A stretch of 30,966 nt of DNA, from assembly GCA_934678915.1 (NCBI GenBank), contig CAKUSF010000012.1, forward strand, positions 1 to 30,966. Direction: 5' to 3'. The notes below the pieces were generated by a model that saw only the letters and a list, made by a program, of their open reading frames with translations, was not told the DNA's origin and ran no database searches. Made by a program: the position numbers and the translations under genes. Of this stretch, positions 15,368-22,705 are shown piece after piece; within the stretch, counting starts at the first letter, position 1; the number at the start of each line of letters is the position of its first letter. Source of the stretch: an uncultured Bacteroidales bacterium (lineage in GTDB: Bacteria; Bacteroidota; Bacteroidia; Bacteroidales; UBA932).

Positions 15368-16465
15368 TCAAATCTCCTTAAACTCACCTCCTACGGCCTC
15401 GAAATAAGCCCTATCAGCAGTCAGACCATCCACAATCCCCGACATTCTGACCTTGTTGCTGTCTGTTATGAATATCTGGCCGAAGTCGCTACCTGCGACC
15501 ATTCCCAACAAATTCGAGATCCTGCTCATGTCCAGCTTGTCGAACACATCGTCCAGCAGCAGCATCGGAGGGAATCCGTACCTGCGTTTCATCAGCTCGT
15601 ACTGGGCGAACTTCAGCGAGACCAAGAACGACTTCTGCTGCCCCTGCGAGCCGCAGCGCCGGATTGGAAACCCGTTCATCTCGAAGATAAAATCATCCCT
15701 CTGGATCCCTAAGGTAGTGTACTTGAATATCCTGTCCTTCTCCCTGGAAGCCTTAAGAAGATCCGCCAGTGAGCCCTTCTTCAAATCTGATTTATAGTCA
15801 ATGGACACTGACTCACGGCCTCCCGAAAGCGTGGCGTAATGTTCGGCCACCAACGGGAGCAGATCCTTAACAAAAGCGTCCCTCTTGCCGTGAATCACAC
15901 CAGCATATTCATTCATCCTTTCGTCGAACACGTCCAGAAGCGACTCATCGAAGGAGCCGTCCTTGAGCATCTTGTTACGTTGGAAAAGGAGGCGGTTGTA
16001 CTGCTGCATCACGGCAAGATATTCCCTGTCCATCTGCGACAGCACCGAATTGACGAACCTGCGCCTGTCGTCTCCGCTCTCGCTCACGAGGGAAGTGTCT
16101 GACGGAGAGACCATCACTATCGGCAGCACCCCGATGTGCTCAGAGACCTTTGAATATGCCTTGTCGTCCCTCCGCACCTTCTTCTCGCCCTTGCCGTCCA
16201 CCTGAACCGAAAACCGCGCGTCCGGCCCCATATTCATTGAATATGTCCCCGAAACCGCGAATGTGTCCGTGCCGTGCCGGAAATTGAACTTGTCTGACGG
16301 GGCAAATGCGCTCTTTGTCATCGAAAGATACCAGACCGCGTCCATAAGGTTTGTCTTCCCCTCTCCGTTATTGCCTGATATGCAATTGATGTTTGGGGAG
16401 AAGGACAATTCCTGAAACGCTATGTTCCTGAAATTCTGAACGACTATTTTCTTCAATGCCGGCAT
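15368..16465 (-). CDS. recF: DNA replication/repair protein RecF
   Basis: SMC/ABC-type ATPase that helps load RecA at single-strand gaps, with RecO and RecR. The 365 residues contain Walker A GNNGEGKT (31-38) after the conserved NFRNI segment, the ABC signature region CGSQGQQKSFLVSLKFAQ and Walker B MLLLDDVFDKLD. The frame is open to 16570, but the start at 16465 (MPALKKIVVQNFRNI) matches the family N-terminus (compare E. coli 'MSLTRLLIRDFRNI'). The longer start would also coincide with the -7 box at 16568-16575, upstream of the transcript. It is the first gene of the recF-DUF721-pdxB operon. dnaN is not next to it. Confidence 0.93.
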   Translation of the reverse strand: MPALKKIVVQNFRNIAFQELSFSPNINCISGNNGEGKTNLMDAVWYLSMTKSAFAPSDKFNFRHGTDTFAVSGTYSMNMGPDARFSVQVDGKGEKKVRRDDKAYSKVSEHIGVLPIVMVSPSDTSLVSESGDDRRRFVNSVLSQMDREYLAVMQQYNRLLFQRNKMLKDGSFDESLLDVFDERMNEYAGVIHGKRDAFVKDLLPLVAEHYATLSGGRESVSIDYKSDLKKGSLADLLKASREKDRIFKYTTLGIQRDDFIFEMNGFPIRRCGSQGQQKSFLVSLKFAQYELMKRRYGFPPMLLLDDVFDKLDMSRISNLLGMVAGSDFGQIFITDSNKVRMSGIVDGLTADRAYFEAVGGEFKEI

Positions 16466-16567
16466 CCTGTCTTCTTTCTGAACAAGTAACATCAAAAAAA
16501 CAAACTGCGCCATCTTAAGTAATCTTAATCTAAATCTAAAGCGACATGTTTTTCGTGTCACGAATGG

Positions 16568-16575
16568 CAAAGATA
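16568..16575 (-). promoter_or_regulatory. -7 box of the recF operon promoter
   Basis: The minus strand reads TATCTTTG, a perfect Bacteroidetes -7 element, about 100 nt upstream of the recF ATG. No clear TTTG -33 was found. Confidence 0.6.
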
Positions 16576-16611
16576 GTCATTTTCAGCCGAAAAGAGATAG
16601 GGGTAATCAAT

Positions 16612-16643
16612 ATTGCAGGATTAAACATTTTTTTCTAATTTTG
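16612..16643 (+). promoter_or_regulatory. Promoter of the TPR-yebC operon
   Basis: TAATTTTG at 16636-16643 matches TAnnTTTG. ATTG at 16612-16615 stands 20 nt upstream as a one-mismatch -33 element. The start codon follows 37 nt after the -7 box. Confidence 0.65.
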
Positions 16644-16680
16644 CGGACTATTATTAGATAATAACAAAAACTGTATAAAA

Positions 16681-17373
16681 ATGTCAAAACAAGAAGCAAT
16701 TTTAAAGGAGCAAGAGCAGGAGCGTGAGGAGAAGGTCATAGAGACCGTGTCCAAGACCGACCAGTTCTTCCGTGAGAACAAAAAAACAATCTATGGTGCT
16801 CTTATTGCGCTAGTTGTGGCCGCACTCGCGATTGGTGGGTATCAGAAGTTCTATGCACAACCTAAGGCAGCTGAGGCTGCGGCCCAAATGGCTCCGGCTG
16901 AAGCCAATTTCCGCAACGGGGAGTTCGAACTCGCACTTAACGGTGACGGCAATGTGCTCGGATTTGCCCAAATAATCAATGACTTCGGAGCAAAGGGCGG
17001 CAAGGACATCTACTACTATGCTGGTGTCTGCGAGCTCCAACTTGGAAACTATCAGGAAGCCATTAACTATCTCAAGAAATATGATGCTAAGGAGTCTATC
17101 CTTTCAGCCAGAGCTACCGCCTGCATCGGTGACGCTTACGTAGGACTTGAAAAGTACAATGAGGCTGTCGGTTACTTCGAAAAAGCCGCAGCTGTTGCAG
17201 ACAACATGTTTGCAGCTGCCTATCTTTTAAAGGCAGGCGTCACTTGCGAAGAGCTTGGAGACAACGCAAAAGCCCTCACTTTCTACAAAAAGATTAAGGA
17301 TCAGTACCCTCAGTCAGTTGAAGGTTACGACGTTGACAAGTACATCACTCGCATCGAGAACCAGACCAAGTAA
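16681..17373 (+). CDS. Membrane-anchored tetratricopeptide-repeat protein
   Basis: Protein of 230 residues. It starts with a charged, probably coiled-coil stretch (about 1-36, KEQEQEREEKVIETVSKTDQ), then one transmembrane helix (about 38-57, TIYGALIALVVAALAIGGYQ), then an Ala-rich linker and three to four TPR-type helical pairs, for example DIYYYAGVCELQLGNYQEAI, ATACIGDAYVGLEKYNEAVG and AYLLKAGVTCEELGDNAKAL. The plan (N-in, single TM, periplasmic TPR) resembles YfgM/TPR_21 proteins, which act as periplasmic chaperone partners near SecYEG, but the resemblance is in layout and I do not claim orthology. It is followed after 6 nt by yebC, so the two are co-transcribed. Confidence 0.8.
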   Translation: MSKQEAILKEQEQEREEKVIETVSKTDQFFRENKKTIYGALIALVVAALAIGGYQKFYAQPKAAEAAAQMAPAEANFRNGEFELALNGDGNVLGFAQIINDFGAKGGKDIYYYAGVCELQLGNYQEAINYLKKYDAKESILSARATACIGDAYVGLEKYNEAVGYFEKAAAVADNMFAAAYLLKAGVTCEELGDNAKALTFYKKIKDQYPQSVEGYDVDKYITRIENQTK

Positions 17374-17379
17374 AGAACT

Positions 17380-18132
17380 ATGGGAAGAGCGTTTGAATTC
17401 CGTAAGGAGAGAAAATTGAAGAGGTGGGGCCACATGGCCAAGACCTTCACCAAGATCGGAAAGGAAATCACCATCGCTGTAAAGCAGGGCGGTCCTGACG
17501 TTGTCGGCAACTCCAGACTTAGGGCTCTTATGGCCGAGGCCAGGAGCGAGAACATGCCTAAGGACAACGTTGAGAAAGCAATCAAGAGAGCTCTTGAGAA
17601 GAATCAAGGGGACTTCAAGGAGGTTGTGTTCGAGGGTTACGGTCCTCACGGAATCGCCTACCTCGTTGAGACTGCTACTGACAACAACACTCGTACAGTT
17701 GCAAATGTAAGAAGTTACTTCACGAAATGTGGAGGTTCATTGGGCACGAGCGGCAGCGTGAGTTTCATGTTCGACCACAAGTGTGTGTTCCGCATCAAGT
17801 ACAAGGAGGGAATGGACATCGATGAACTTCAGCTTGCCCTCTGCGATTGCGATGACGATCCTGAGGTTTTCATTGAGGAGCAGGAGGACAAGGACGGAGA
17901 GATCACAAAGGATGTTGTGATCTACGGTGCCTACGAATCCTACGGAGCAATCCAGAAGTACATTGAGGACAACGGGTACGAACTCATCTCCGGAGGATTT
18001 GAGAGAATTCCTAACGTGGATCTTAAGGATGTCACTCCAGAGCAGCGTGAGACGTTGGACAAACTCACAGGTCTGCTTGAGGACGATGACGATGTCACCA
18101 ATGTTTACAGCACGCTGAAACCGGCCGAGTAA
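17380..18132 (+). CDS. YebC/PmpR (TACO1) family protein
   Basis: Conserved cytoplasmic protein, 250 residues. The family has been described both as transcription regulators (PmpR) and as ribosome-associated translation factors (TACO1, YebC) that relieve stalling at proline runs. The N-terminus MGRAFEFRKERKLKRWGHMA is the Bacteroidetes version of the usual MAGHSKW start. The hallmark blocks follow: NSRLRALMAEARSENMPKDN, VFEGYGPHGIAYLVE, TDNNTRTVANVR and GGSLGTSGSVSFMF, and near the end the acidic LLEDDDDVTNVYSTL. Full length, with no anomaly. It is the second gene of the TPR-yebC operon and is followed by a good terminator. Confidence 0.95.
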   Translation: MGRAFEFRKERKLKRWGHMAKTFTKIGKEITIAVKQGGPDVVGNSRLRALMAEARSENMPKDNVEKAIKRALEKNQGDFKEVVFEGYGPHGIAYLVETATDNNTRTVANVRSYFTKCGGSLGTSGSVSFMFDHKCVFRIKYKEGMDIDELQLALCDCDDDPEVFIEEQEDKDGEITKDVVIYGAYESYGAIQKYIEDNGYELISGGFERIPNVDLKDVTPEQRETLDKLTGLLEDDDDVTNVYSTLKPAE

Positions 18133-18155
18133 TAATTGCTAATTAATATTAGAGG

Positions 18156-18188
18156 CTGACTGAAAGTTGTTTTCAGTCAGTTTTTTTT
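18156..18188 (+). terminator. Terminator after yebC
   Basis: CTGACTGAAA (18156-18165) and TTTCAGTCAG (18171-18180) form a perfect 10-bp stem with a GTTGT loop, followed by eight T residues. It is the first element of the 356-nt gap 18133-18488, which also holds the CACGTTAC hairpin, one TTCGACAGG repeat and the mmdA promoter. Confidence 0.92.
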
Positions 18189-18213
18189 ATTATAGACGCA
18201 TTGCACATTATGG

Positions 18214-18282
18214 GCGCAAAAAATTTTTCCATGGCAAATTTTTCACGTTACAAAAATTTTCCATGGAAAAATTTCTTTGCGC
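18214..18282. repeat. Long hairpin with CACGTTAC loop (copy 2)
   Basis: The outer arms GCGCAAAAAATTTTTCCATG(G) (18214-18234) and 18261-18282 pair with one bulge. After one mismatch (C18235/T18260) the inner arms AAATTTTT and AAAAATTT (18236-18243, 18252-18259) close an 8-nt loop CACGTTAC (18244-18251). Loop sequence, loop size and AT-rich upper stem match the hairpin at 13854-13923, while the lower stems are unrelated. Confidence 0.85.
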
Positions 18283-18321
18283 TATGGTGACATCTCAAAA
18301 GTTGCAACTGTGCTTAAAGAG

Positions 18322-18346
18322 TCGCTTCGACAGGCTCAGCGACCGG
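18322..18346 (+). repeat. Copy of the TTCGACAGGCTCAG repeat
   Basis: The core here reads CTTCGACAGGCTCAGCGACC, flanked by TCG and GG. It lies 39 nt after the CACGTTAC hairpin and 80 nt before the mmdA promoter. Confidence 0.8.
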
Positions 18347-18425
18347 AACATTAGGTACACAATTATATTCAGAAATTAGCATTTTACCACAAGAGACGGA
18401 ATTTTACGATTTTGCGGGCAGGAAT

Positions 18426-18456
18426 TTTGAATGAATGGGGATTCTTGATAAATTTG
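18426..18456 (+). promoter_or_regulatory. Promoter of the methylmalonyl-CoA decarboxylase operon
   Basis: TTTG at 18426-18429 and TAAATTTG at 18449-18456 are separated by 19 nt, a perfect match to the Bacteroidetes consensus. The start codon of mmdA follows after 32 nt. Confidence 0.85.
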
Positions 18457-18488
18457 TGATTCTGAAAATTTGATTAAAGTAACAAAAT

Positions 18489-20051
18489 ATGAGCATCCAG
18501 CAGGATAACATCAAAAAATTGGTCGAGCGTAGAGCCGCGGCCAGGATGGGCGGAGGCCAGAAAAGGATCGACGCCCAGCACGAGAAAGGCAAGTTGACGG
18601 CGAGGGAACGCCTCGCACTGCTGCTTGACGAAGGAAGCTTCGAGGAATTCGATATGTTTGTCCGTCACCGCTGCACGAACTTCGGAATGGAAAAACAGCA
18701 CTTTGACGGAGATGGAGTTGTCACCGGTCAAGGCACGATCGACGGACGTCTGGTTTATGTGGCGGCCCAAGACTTCACAGTCTCAGGTGGATCTCTTTCA
18801 AAGACAATGGCGGAGAAAATCTGCAAGGCGATGGATCTGGCGACACGCAACGGAGCGCCTTTCATCTGCCTTAACGACTCCGGTGGAGCAAGAATTCAGG
18901 AAGGAGTCGACGCGCTCGCGGGTTACGGAGAGATATTCGAAAGGAATATCCTTGCGTCGGGAGTCATCCCTCAGATCTCAGGAATATTCGGTCCTTGCGC
19001 CGGCGGAGCTGTTTACTCCCCTGCCCTCACTGACTTCACGGTGATGGTCAAGAACACATCCTACATGTTCCTGACCGGCCCTGCTGTCGTGAAGAGTGTC
19101 CTCGGCGAGGTTGTCTCGCAGGAGGAACTCGGAGGAGCCAGCGTTCATGCATCCAAGAGCGGTGTCGCTCATTTCGCGGCCGAGAACGAGCAGGAAGGCA
19201 TCAACACGATCAAGGAGCTCCTCGGCTATATTCCTCAGAACAACATGGAAGAGGCCCCGAGAGTTCCGACCAATGATCCGGTCAGCAGGGTTGACGACTC
19301 CCTCAACGAAATCATCCCGGACAACCCGAACCAGGCTTACGACATGTACAAGGTCATCACGAGCATCGTGGATGACGGCAAATTCTTTGAAATCCACAAG
19401 GAGTTCGCCAAGAACATCATCGTGGGATTCGCACACATGAACGGCCGAAGCGTCGGCATCGTGGCCAACCAACCTAAGATGCTTGCAGGAGTGCTGGACA
19501 TAAACGCTTCCAGGAAGGGTGCCCGTTTCGTGCGCTTCTGCGATGCGTTCAACATTCCGATTGTCTCATTGGTGGACGTGCCTGGATTCCTTCCGGGAAC
19601 CCAACAGGAATACGGAGCCGTCATCACCAACGGAGCCAAACTGCTCTATGCCTACGGGGAGGCCACAGTCCCTAAGGTCACAGTGGAACTCCGCAAGAGC
19701 TACGGCGGTTCCTACATTGTGATGAGCAGCAAGCATCTGCGCGCTGACCTTGTCTACGCATGGCCATCGGCCCAGATCGCCGTGATGGGAGCAGACGGAG
19801 CTGTCAACGTGCTCTACGCCAAGGACATCAAAGCTGTCGAGGATCCAGCCGAGCAGCAAAAGATCCGGGCCGCCAAGAAAGAGGAGTACGAAGAACTCTT
19901 CAATAATCCTTACCAGGCCGCGGAAAAAGGCTACATCGACGATGTGATCGAGCCTCGCAACACCCGTTTCCGCATCATCAGAGCCCTTGAGCAGCTGGCC
20001 GGAAAGAAGCAGCAGATGCCTGCGAAGAAACACGACAATCTTCCTCTGTAG
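18489..20051 (+). CDS. mmdA: Methylmalonyl-CoA decarboxylase / acyl-CoA carboxyltransferase subunit (MmdA/PccB type)
   Basis: Carboxyltransferase subunit that moves the carboxyl group of (S)-methylmalonyl-CoA to biotin on the carrier protein, releasing propionyl-CoA. The 520 residues contain both halves of the carboxyltransferase fold: the N-terminal half with [39 protein letters not shown] and the oxyanion-forming [17 protein letters not shown]; the C-terminal half with [20 protein letters not shown] and [13 protein letters not shown]. The same protein family serves propionyl-CoA carboxylase. The decarboxylase reading rests on the operon, which also holds the gamma, biotin-carrier and beta membrane subunits and no biotin carboxylase. 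It is the first gene of that operon, starting from a perfect promoter. Confidence 0.95.
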   Translation: MSIQQDNIKKLVERRAAARMGGGQKRIDAQHEKGKLTARERLALLLDEGSFEEFDMFVRHRCTNFGMEKQHFDGDGVVTGQGTIDGRLVYVAAQDFTVSGGSLSKTMAEKICKAMDLATRNGAPFICLNDSGGARIQEGVDALAGYGEIFERNILASGVIPQISGIFGPCAGGAVYSPALTDFTVMVKNTSYMFLTGPAVVKSVLGEVVSQEELGGASVHASKSGVAHFAAENEQEGINTIKELLGYIPQNNMEEAPRVPTNDPVSRVDDSLNEIIPDNPNQAYDMYKVITSIVDDGKFFEIHKEFAKNIIVGFAHMNGRSVGIVANQPKMLAGVLDINASRKGARFVRFCDAFNIPIVSLVDVPGFLPGTQQEYGAVITNGAKLLYAYGEATVPKVTVELRKSYGGSYIVMSSKHLRADLVYAWPSAQIAVMGADGAVNVLYAKDIKAVEDPAEQQKIRAAKKEEYEELFNNPYQAAEKGYIDDVIEPRNTRFRIIRALEQLAGKKQQMPAKKHDNLPL

Positions 20052-20056
20052 TGATT

Positions 20057-20980
20057 ATGAAGAGACTAGGACAATTACTATTATCGGTCGTCCTTCTGCT
20101 CTCCGGGCTGGGGCTCCGCGCACAGAATCTGGCGGATCTGAGGATCGGAGAGGTCCTCGTGAAGAACACGAACGGACTTACGGACGGCTACGGACAGCGG
20201 ACCGGCTGGATCGAGATCTTCAACAATTCCTACGGAAGTGTGAAGTTCGCCGGCTGCTACCTGTCCGACGACAAGGACAACCTGCGGAAGTATCATATTC
20301 CCGCATCTGACGTTTCGACAACTTTGAAACCACGCCAGAGCGTTGTCTTCTACGCAAGCGGAAACGCCTCACAGGGAACATATTACACTAATTTCACCCT
20401 GAGAAACGGTTCCACTATCTACCTCGTCAGCAATGACGGACGTACCATCATAGACACGCTCGACATCCCGGCTGACCTTCCTGCGGACTGTTCCGTGGTC
20501 AAGGTTCCGACCGGAGTCAAGATGATGGATTTCGAGACAAAAATCACTGACAAACCGACTCCGGGATCCTACAACGGCGATGTGGACGCAAAGACCAACA
20601 GCCAGATAATGAAGGAGAAAGACCCACACGGATGGGTCCTGACCCTGATTTCCGTCTCAACCGTGTTCATCGCGCTCACCATCCTTGCGTTCATCTTCGG
20701 CTGGATCGGCAACGCCAACAAGAAAGCGGCTGCACCGAAACCGGCAAAAGCGGCAAAACCAATAAAAAACGGGAATATGACTCCGGAGGTCGCCGCAGCG
20801 ATCTCGATGGCGCTCTCGCAGGAATTCGGCGGAGAGGTCTATGCGGCCATCGCGATGGCGCTTGACGACTATCTCGGCGGAGGAATCCACGACGAGGAGA
20901 GTTTCGTCATCACAATCCGTCCGTCCCAGACGAGCAACTGGAACGACAAGACACAGAATTTCAGACAATCACCCAGATAA
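20057..20980 (+). CDS. Lamin-tail domain fused to OadG-type gamma subunit (MmdD-like)
   Basis: Small membrane subunit of the sodium-pumping decarboxylase, here enlarged to 307 residues. Order: signal peptide (about 1-24, LLLSVVLLLSGLGLRAQ); a lamin-tail (LTD) beta-sandwich (about 25-170, with ADLRIGEVLVKN, GWIEIFNNS, GCYLSDDKDN and a final PTPGSYNGD); a linker; one transmembrane helix (about 196-217, WVLTLISVSTVFIALTILAF); and a cytoplasmic OadG/MmdD-like tail rich in Lys, Ala and Pro, ending with EVAAAISMALSQEFGGEVYA and AIAMALDDYLGG. Ordinary OadG proteins are about 80-120 residues and lack the LTD. Similar fusions occur in other Bacteroidales. The frame begins with GTG at 20051, overlapping mmdA; I prefer the ATG at 20057, which gives a normal signal peptide. 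Confidence 0.85.
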   Translation: MKRLGQLLLSVVLLLSGLGLRAQNLADLRIGEVLVKNTNGLTDGYGQRTGWIEIFNNSYGSVKFAGCYLSDDKDNLRKYHIPASDVSTTLKPRQSVVFYASGNASQGTYYTNFTLRNGSTIYLVSNDGRTIIDTLDIPADLPADCSVVKVPTGVKMMDFETKITDKPTPGSYNGDVDAKTNSQIMKEKDPHGWVLTLISVSTVFIALTILAFIFGWIGNANKKAAAPKPAKAAKPIKNGNMTPEVAAAISMALSQEFGGEVYAAIAMALDDYLGGGIHDEESFVITIRPSQTSNWNDKTQNFRQSPR

Positions 20981-20997
20981 TAAAAGATTAAAATAGT

Positions 20998-21480
20998 ATG
21001 AAAACGTACAAATTCAGGATCAACGGCAACGAGTACAACGTTGAGATCAATTCAGTGGAAGGGAACATCGCGGATGTCACGGTGAACGGGGCGGCTTATC
21101 AGGTGGAGATGGCCGCTTCGGCAAGCTCAGCGACCGGTGCTTCGATGGTTGGTGAGCCATGTCGAACCACAAGCTCAGCGACCGGTGCTCCAGCAAGTTC
21201 TGTCGCTTCGACAGGCTCAGCGCCCGCTGAAGCGCCCGCTGCAAAACAATCAGCCCCTGCAGGAGCAGGCAAGCCGGTGACCTCACCTCTCCCGGGCGTG
21301 ATCATCGAGGTCTCCGTCAAGGAAGGCCAGGCCGTGAAAGCAGGACAGAAAGTGGCCGTCCTTGAGGCGATGAAGATGGAGAACGAGATCCAGGCTCCGG
21401 CTGACGGAACCGTCACCGCCATCCTCGTGAACAAGGGAGACTCAGTCCTCGAAGGTGCCGAAATCGTCAAGATAGCATAG
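20998..21480 (+). CDS. mmdC: Biotin carboxyl carrier subunit of methylmalonyl-CoA decarboxylase
   Basis: Biotin carrier that shuttles CO2 from MmdA to the membrane subunit MmdB. The 160 residues consist of an N-terminal segment (1-38, MKTYKFRINGNEYNVEINSV), a flexible linker (39-90) and the biotinyl domain (about 91-160) with the biotinylated lysine K126 in EAMKMENE. The linker is odd. Instead of a plain Ala/Pro repeat it is built largely from copies of the TTCGACAGGCTCAG DNA repeat, translated as ASASSATGA, TTSSATGA and VASTGSAPA, and includes MVGEPCRT, with a cysteine and arginine unexpected in such a linker. The frame stays open. It lies between the OadG-like gene and mmdB, with a gap of 4 nt to the latter. 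Confidence 0.93.
   Translation: MKTYKFRINGNEYNVEINSVEGNIADVTVNGAAYQVEMAASASSATGASMVGEPCRTTSSATGAPASSVASTGSAPAEAPAAKQSAPAGAGKPVTSPLPGVIIEVSVKEGQAVKAGQKVAVLEAMKMENEIQAPADGTVTAILVNKGDSVLEGAEIVKIA
21115..21228. repeat. Cluster of TTCGACAGGCTCAG-type repeats inside the biotin carrier gene
   Basis: Direct copies: GCTTCGGCAAGCTCAGCGAC (from 21115), ACAAGCTCAGCGACCGGTGC (from 21169) and TCGCTTCGACAGGCTCAGCG (from 21203). An inverted copy lies at 21151-21167 (minus strand GTTCGACATGGCTCACC). The copies are spaced so that the reading frame is kept. They code for residues about 40-77, the linker between the N-terminal segment and the biotinyl domain. Confidence 0.8.
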
Positions 21481-21484
21481 AAGG

Positions 21485-22627
21485 ATGGACATCATATTCG
21501 AAAGTCTGAAACAGTTCTGGTACTTCACAGGATTCGCCAACGCTTCTTGGCAGAATCTTGTGATGATTCTGATCGGCATCGTGTTCATCACACTTGCAAT
21601 CAAGAAGGAATGGGAGCCACTCCTGCTCGTTCCGATCGGATTCGGAATGATCATCGGCAACATCCCGATGTTTCCGGGACTGAACATCGGAGTCTATGAG
21701 GACGGCTCCGTGCTGAACATTCTGTACCAAGGCGTGAAGCAGGGCTGGTACCCGCCTTTGATATTCCTCGGAATCGGTGCGATGACTGATTTCTCCGCTC
21801 TGATCTCCCAACCGAGGCTGCTTCTGATAGGAGCCGCTGCCCAGATGGGAATATTCGGGGCCTACCTTCTCGCCCTAGCCCTCGGATTCGACCCGAACCA
21901 GGCCGGAGCCATCGGCATCATCGGAGGAGCGGACGGCCCGACGGCCATATTCCTCTCCTCACAGCTCGCCCCAGACCTAATGGGAGCGATCGCCGTGAGC
22001 GCATATTCCTACATGGCCCTTGTGCCGGTCATCCAGAGGCCTATCATGCTTGCGCTGACAACCAAGAAGGAAAGGCTAATCAAGATGCCGCCAGCGAGAC
22101 AAGTCAGCCAGAAAGAGAAGATCATATTCCCTATCGTCGGATTCCTCCTGACCGCATTCATCGTGCCGTCCGGACTTCCACTTTTGGGAATGCTGTTCTT
22201 CGGCAACCTTCTGAAAGAGAGCGGAGTGACAAGGCGTCTGGCGGAAACCGCGCGCGGTCCGCTGATCGATGTCGTGACAACCCTCATCGGCCTCACAGTC
22301 GGAGCCTCCACTCAGGCGGACAAGTTCCTCAGCGGAAACTCAGTCAAGATATTCATCCTTGGTCTGCTGTCATTCGTGATCGCCACGACCTGCGGTGTGC
22401 TGTTCGTGAAGATCTGGAACCTGTTCCTGAAGGGTGACCGGAAGATCAATCCGCTGATCGGCAACGCCGGTGTGTCCGCAGTGCCTGACAGCGCCCGCGT
22501 CTCCGAGATTGTCGGCAGGGAGTTCGACCCGAACAACCATCTTTTGATGCACGCCATGGGACCGAACGTCGCTGGGGTCATCGGCTCCGCTGTGGCTGCT
22601 GGTATCCTGCTCGGCTTCCTAGGATAA
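21485..22627 (+). CDS. mmdB: Na+-translocating decarboxylase beta subunit (MmdB/OadB)
   Basis: Membrane subunit that decarboxylates carboxybiotin and couples this to Na+ export. The 380 residues are almost wholly hydrophobic, with about nine to eleven membrane segments. The conserved core IGIIGGADGPTAIFLSSQLA contains the functionally essential aspartate (D150 here). The second signature region GAVSAAP-like is seen as IGGADGPT plus the C-terminal NHLLMHAMGPNVAGVIGSAV. The N-terminal part (LLVPIGFGMIIGNIP) is also typical. It is the last gene of the mmdA-LTD/OadG-mmdC-mmdB operon, and a bidirectional terminator follows 20 nt later. Oxaloacetate and glutaconyl-CoA decarboxylases use the same subunit; the substrate assignment comes from the mmdA neighbour. 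Confidence 0.95.
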   Translation: MDIIFESLKQFWYFTGFANASWQNLVMILIGIVFITLAIKKEWEPLLLVPIGFGMIIGNIPMFPGLNIGVYEDGSVLNILYQGVKQGWYPPLIFLGIGAMTDFSALISQPRLLLIGAAAQMGIFGAYLLALALGFDPNQAGAIGIIGGADGPTAIFLSSQLAPDLMGAIAVSAYSYMALVPVIQRPIMLALTTKKERLIKMPPARQVSQKEKIIFPIVGFLLTAFIVPSGLPLLGMLFFGNLLKESGVTRRLAETARGPLIDVVTTLIGLTVGASTQADKFLSGNSVKIFILGLLSFVIATTCGVLFVKIWNLFLKGDRKINPLIGNAGVSAVPDSARVSEIVGREFDPNNHLLMHAMGPNVAGVIGSAVAAGILLGFLG

Positions 22628-22646
22628 GATTTATTCCTACGAATAT

Positions 22647-22683
22647 AAAAAAGCGCGTCAAGACAGAACTGACGCGCTTTTTT
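22647..22683. terminator. Bidirectional terminator between mmdB and the WG/TonB genes
   Basis: AAAAAAGCGCGTCA (22647-22660) and TGACGCGCTTTTTT (22670-22683) pair perfectly over 14 bp around a 9-nt loop. The A and T runs give a U-tract in both directions, and the flanking genes are convergent. Confidence 0.92.
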
Positions 22684-22705
22684 CATATTCATAAAACTTC
22701 AGTCG

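Noticed and set aside
16466..16570. 35-residue N-terminal extension of RecF (MPFVTRKTCRF...)
   Set aside because: The family starts at the LKKIVVQNFRNI segment, and the upstream start codon overlaps a perfect minus-strand -7 box, so it would not be transcribed.
18214..18282. Second terminator for yebC
   Set aside because: A strong terminator already stands at 18156-18188, and the hairpin lacks a U-tract after its outer stem. The shared loop with 13854-13923 argues for a repeat element.
21115..21228. CRISPR-like array
   Set aside because: The copies are few, degenerate, in both orientations, unevenly spaced and coding. No cas genes are present.
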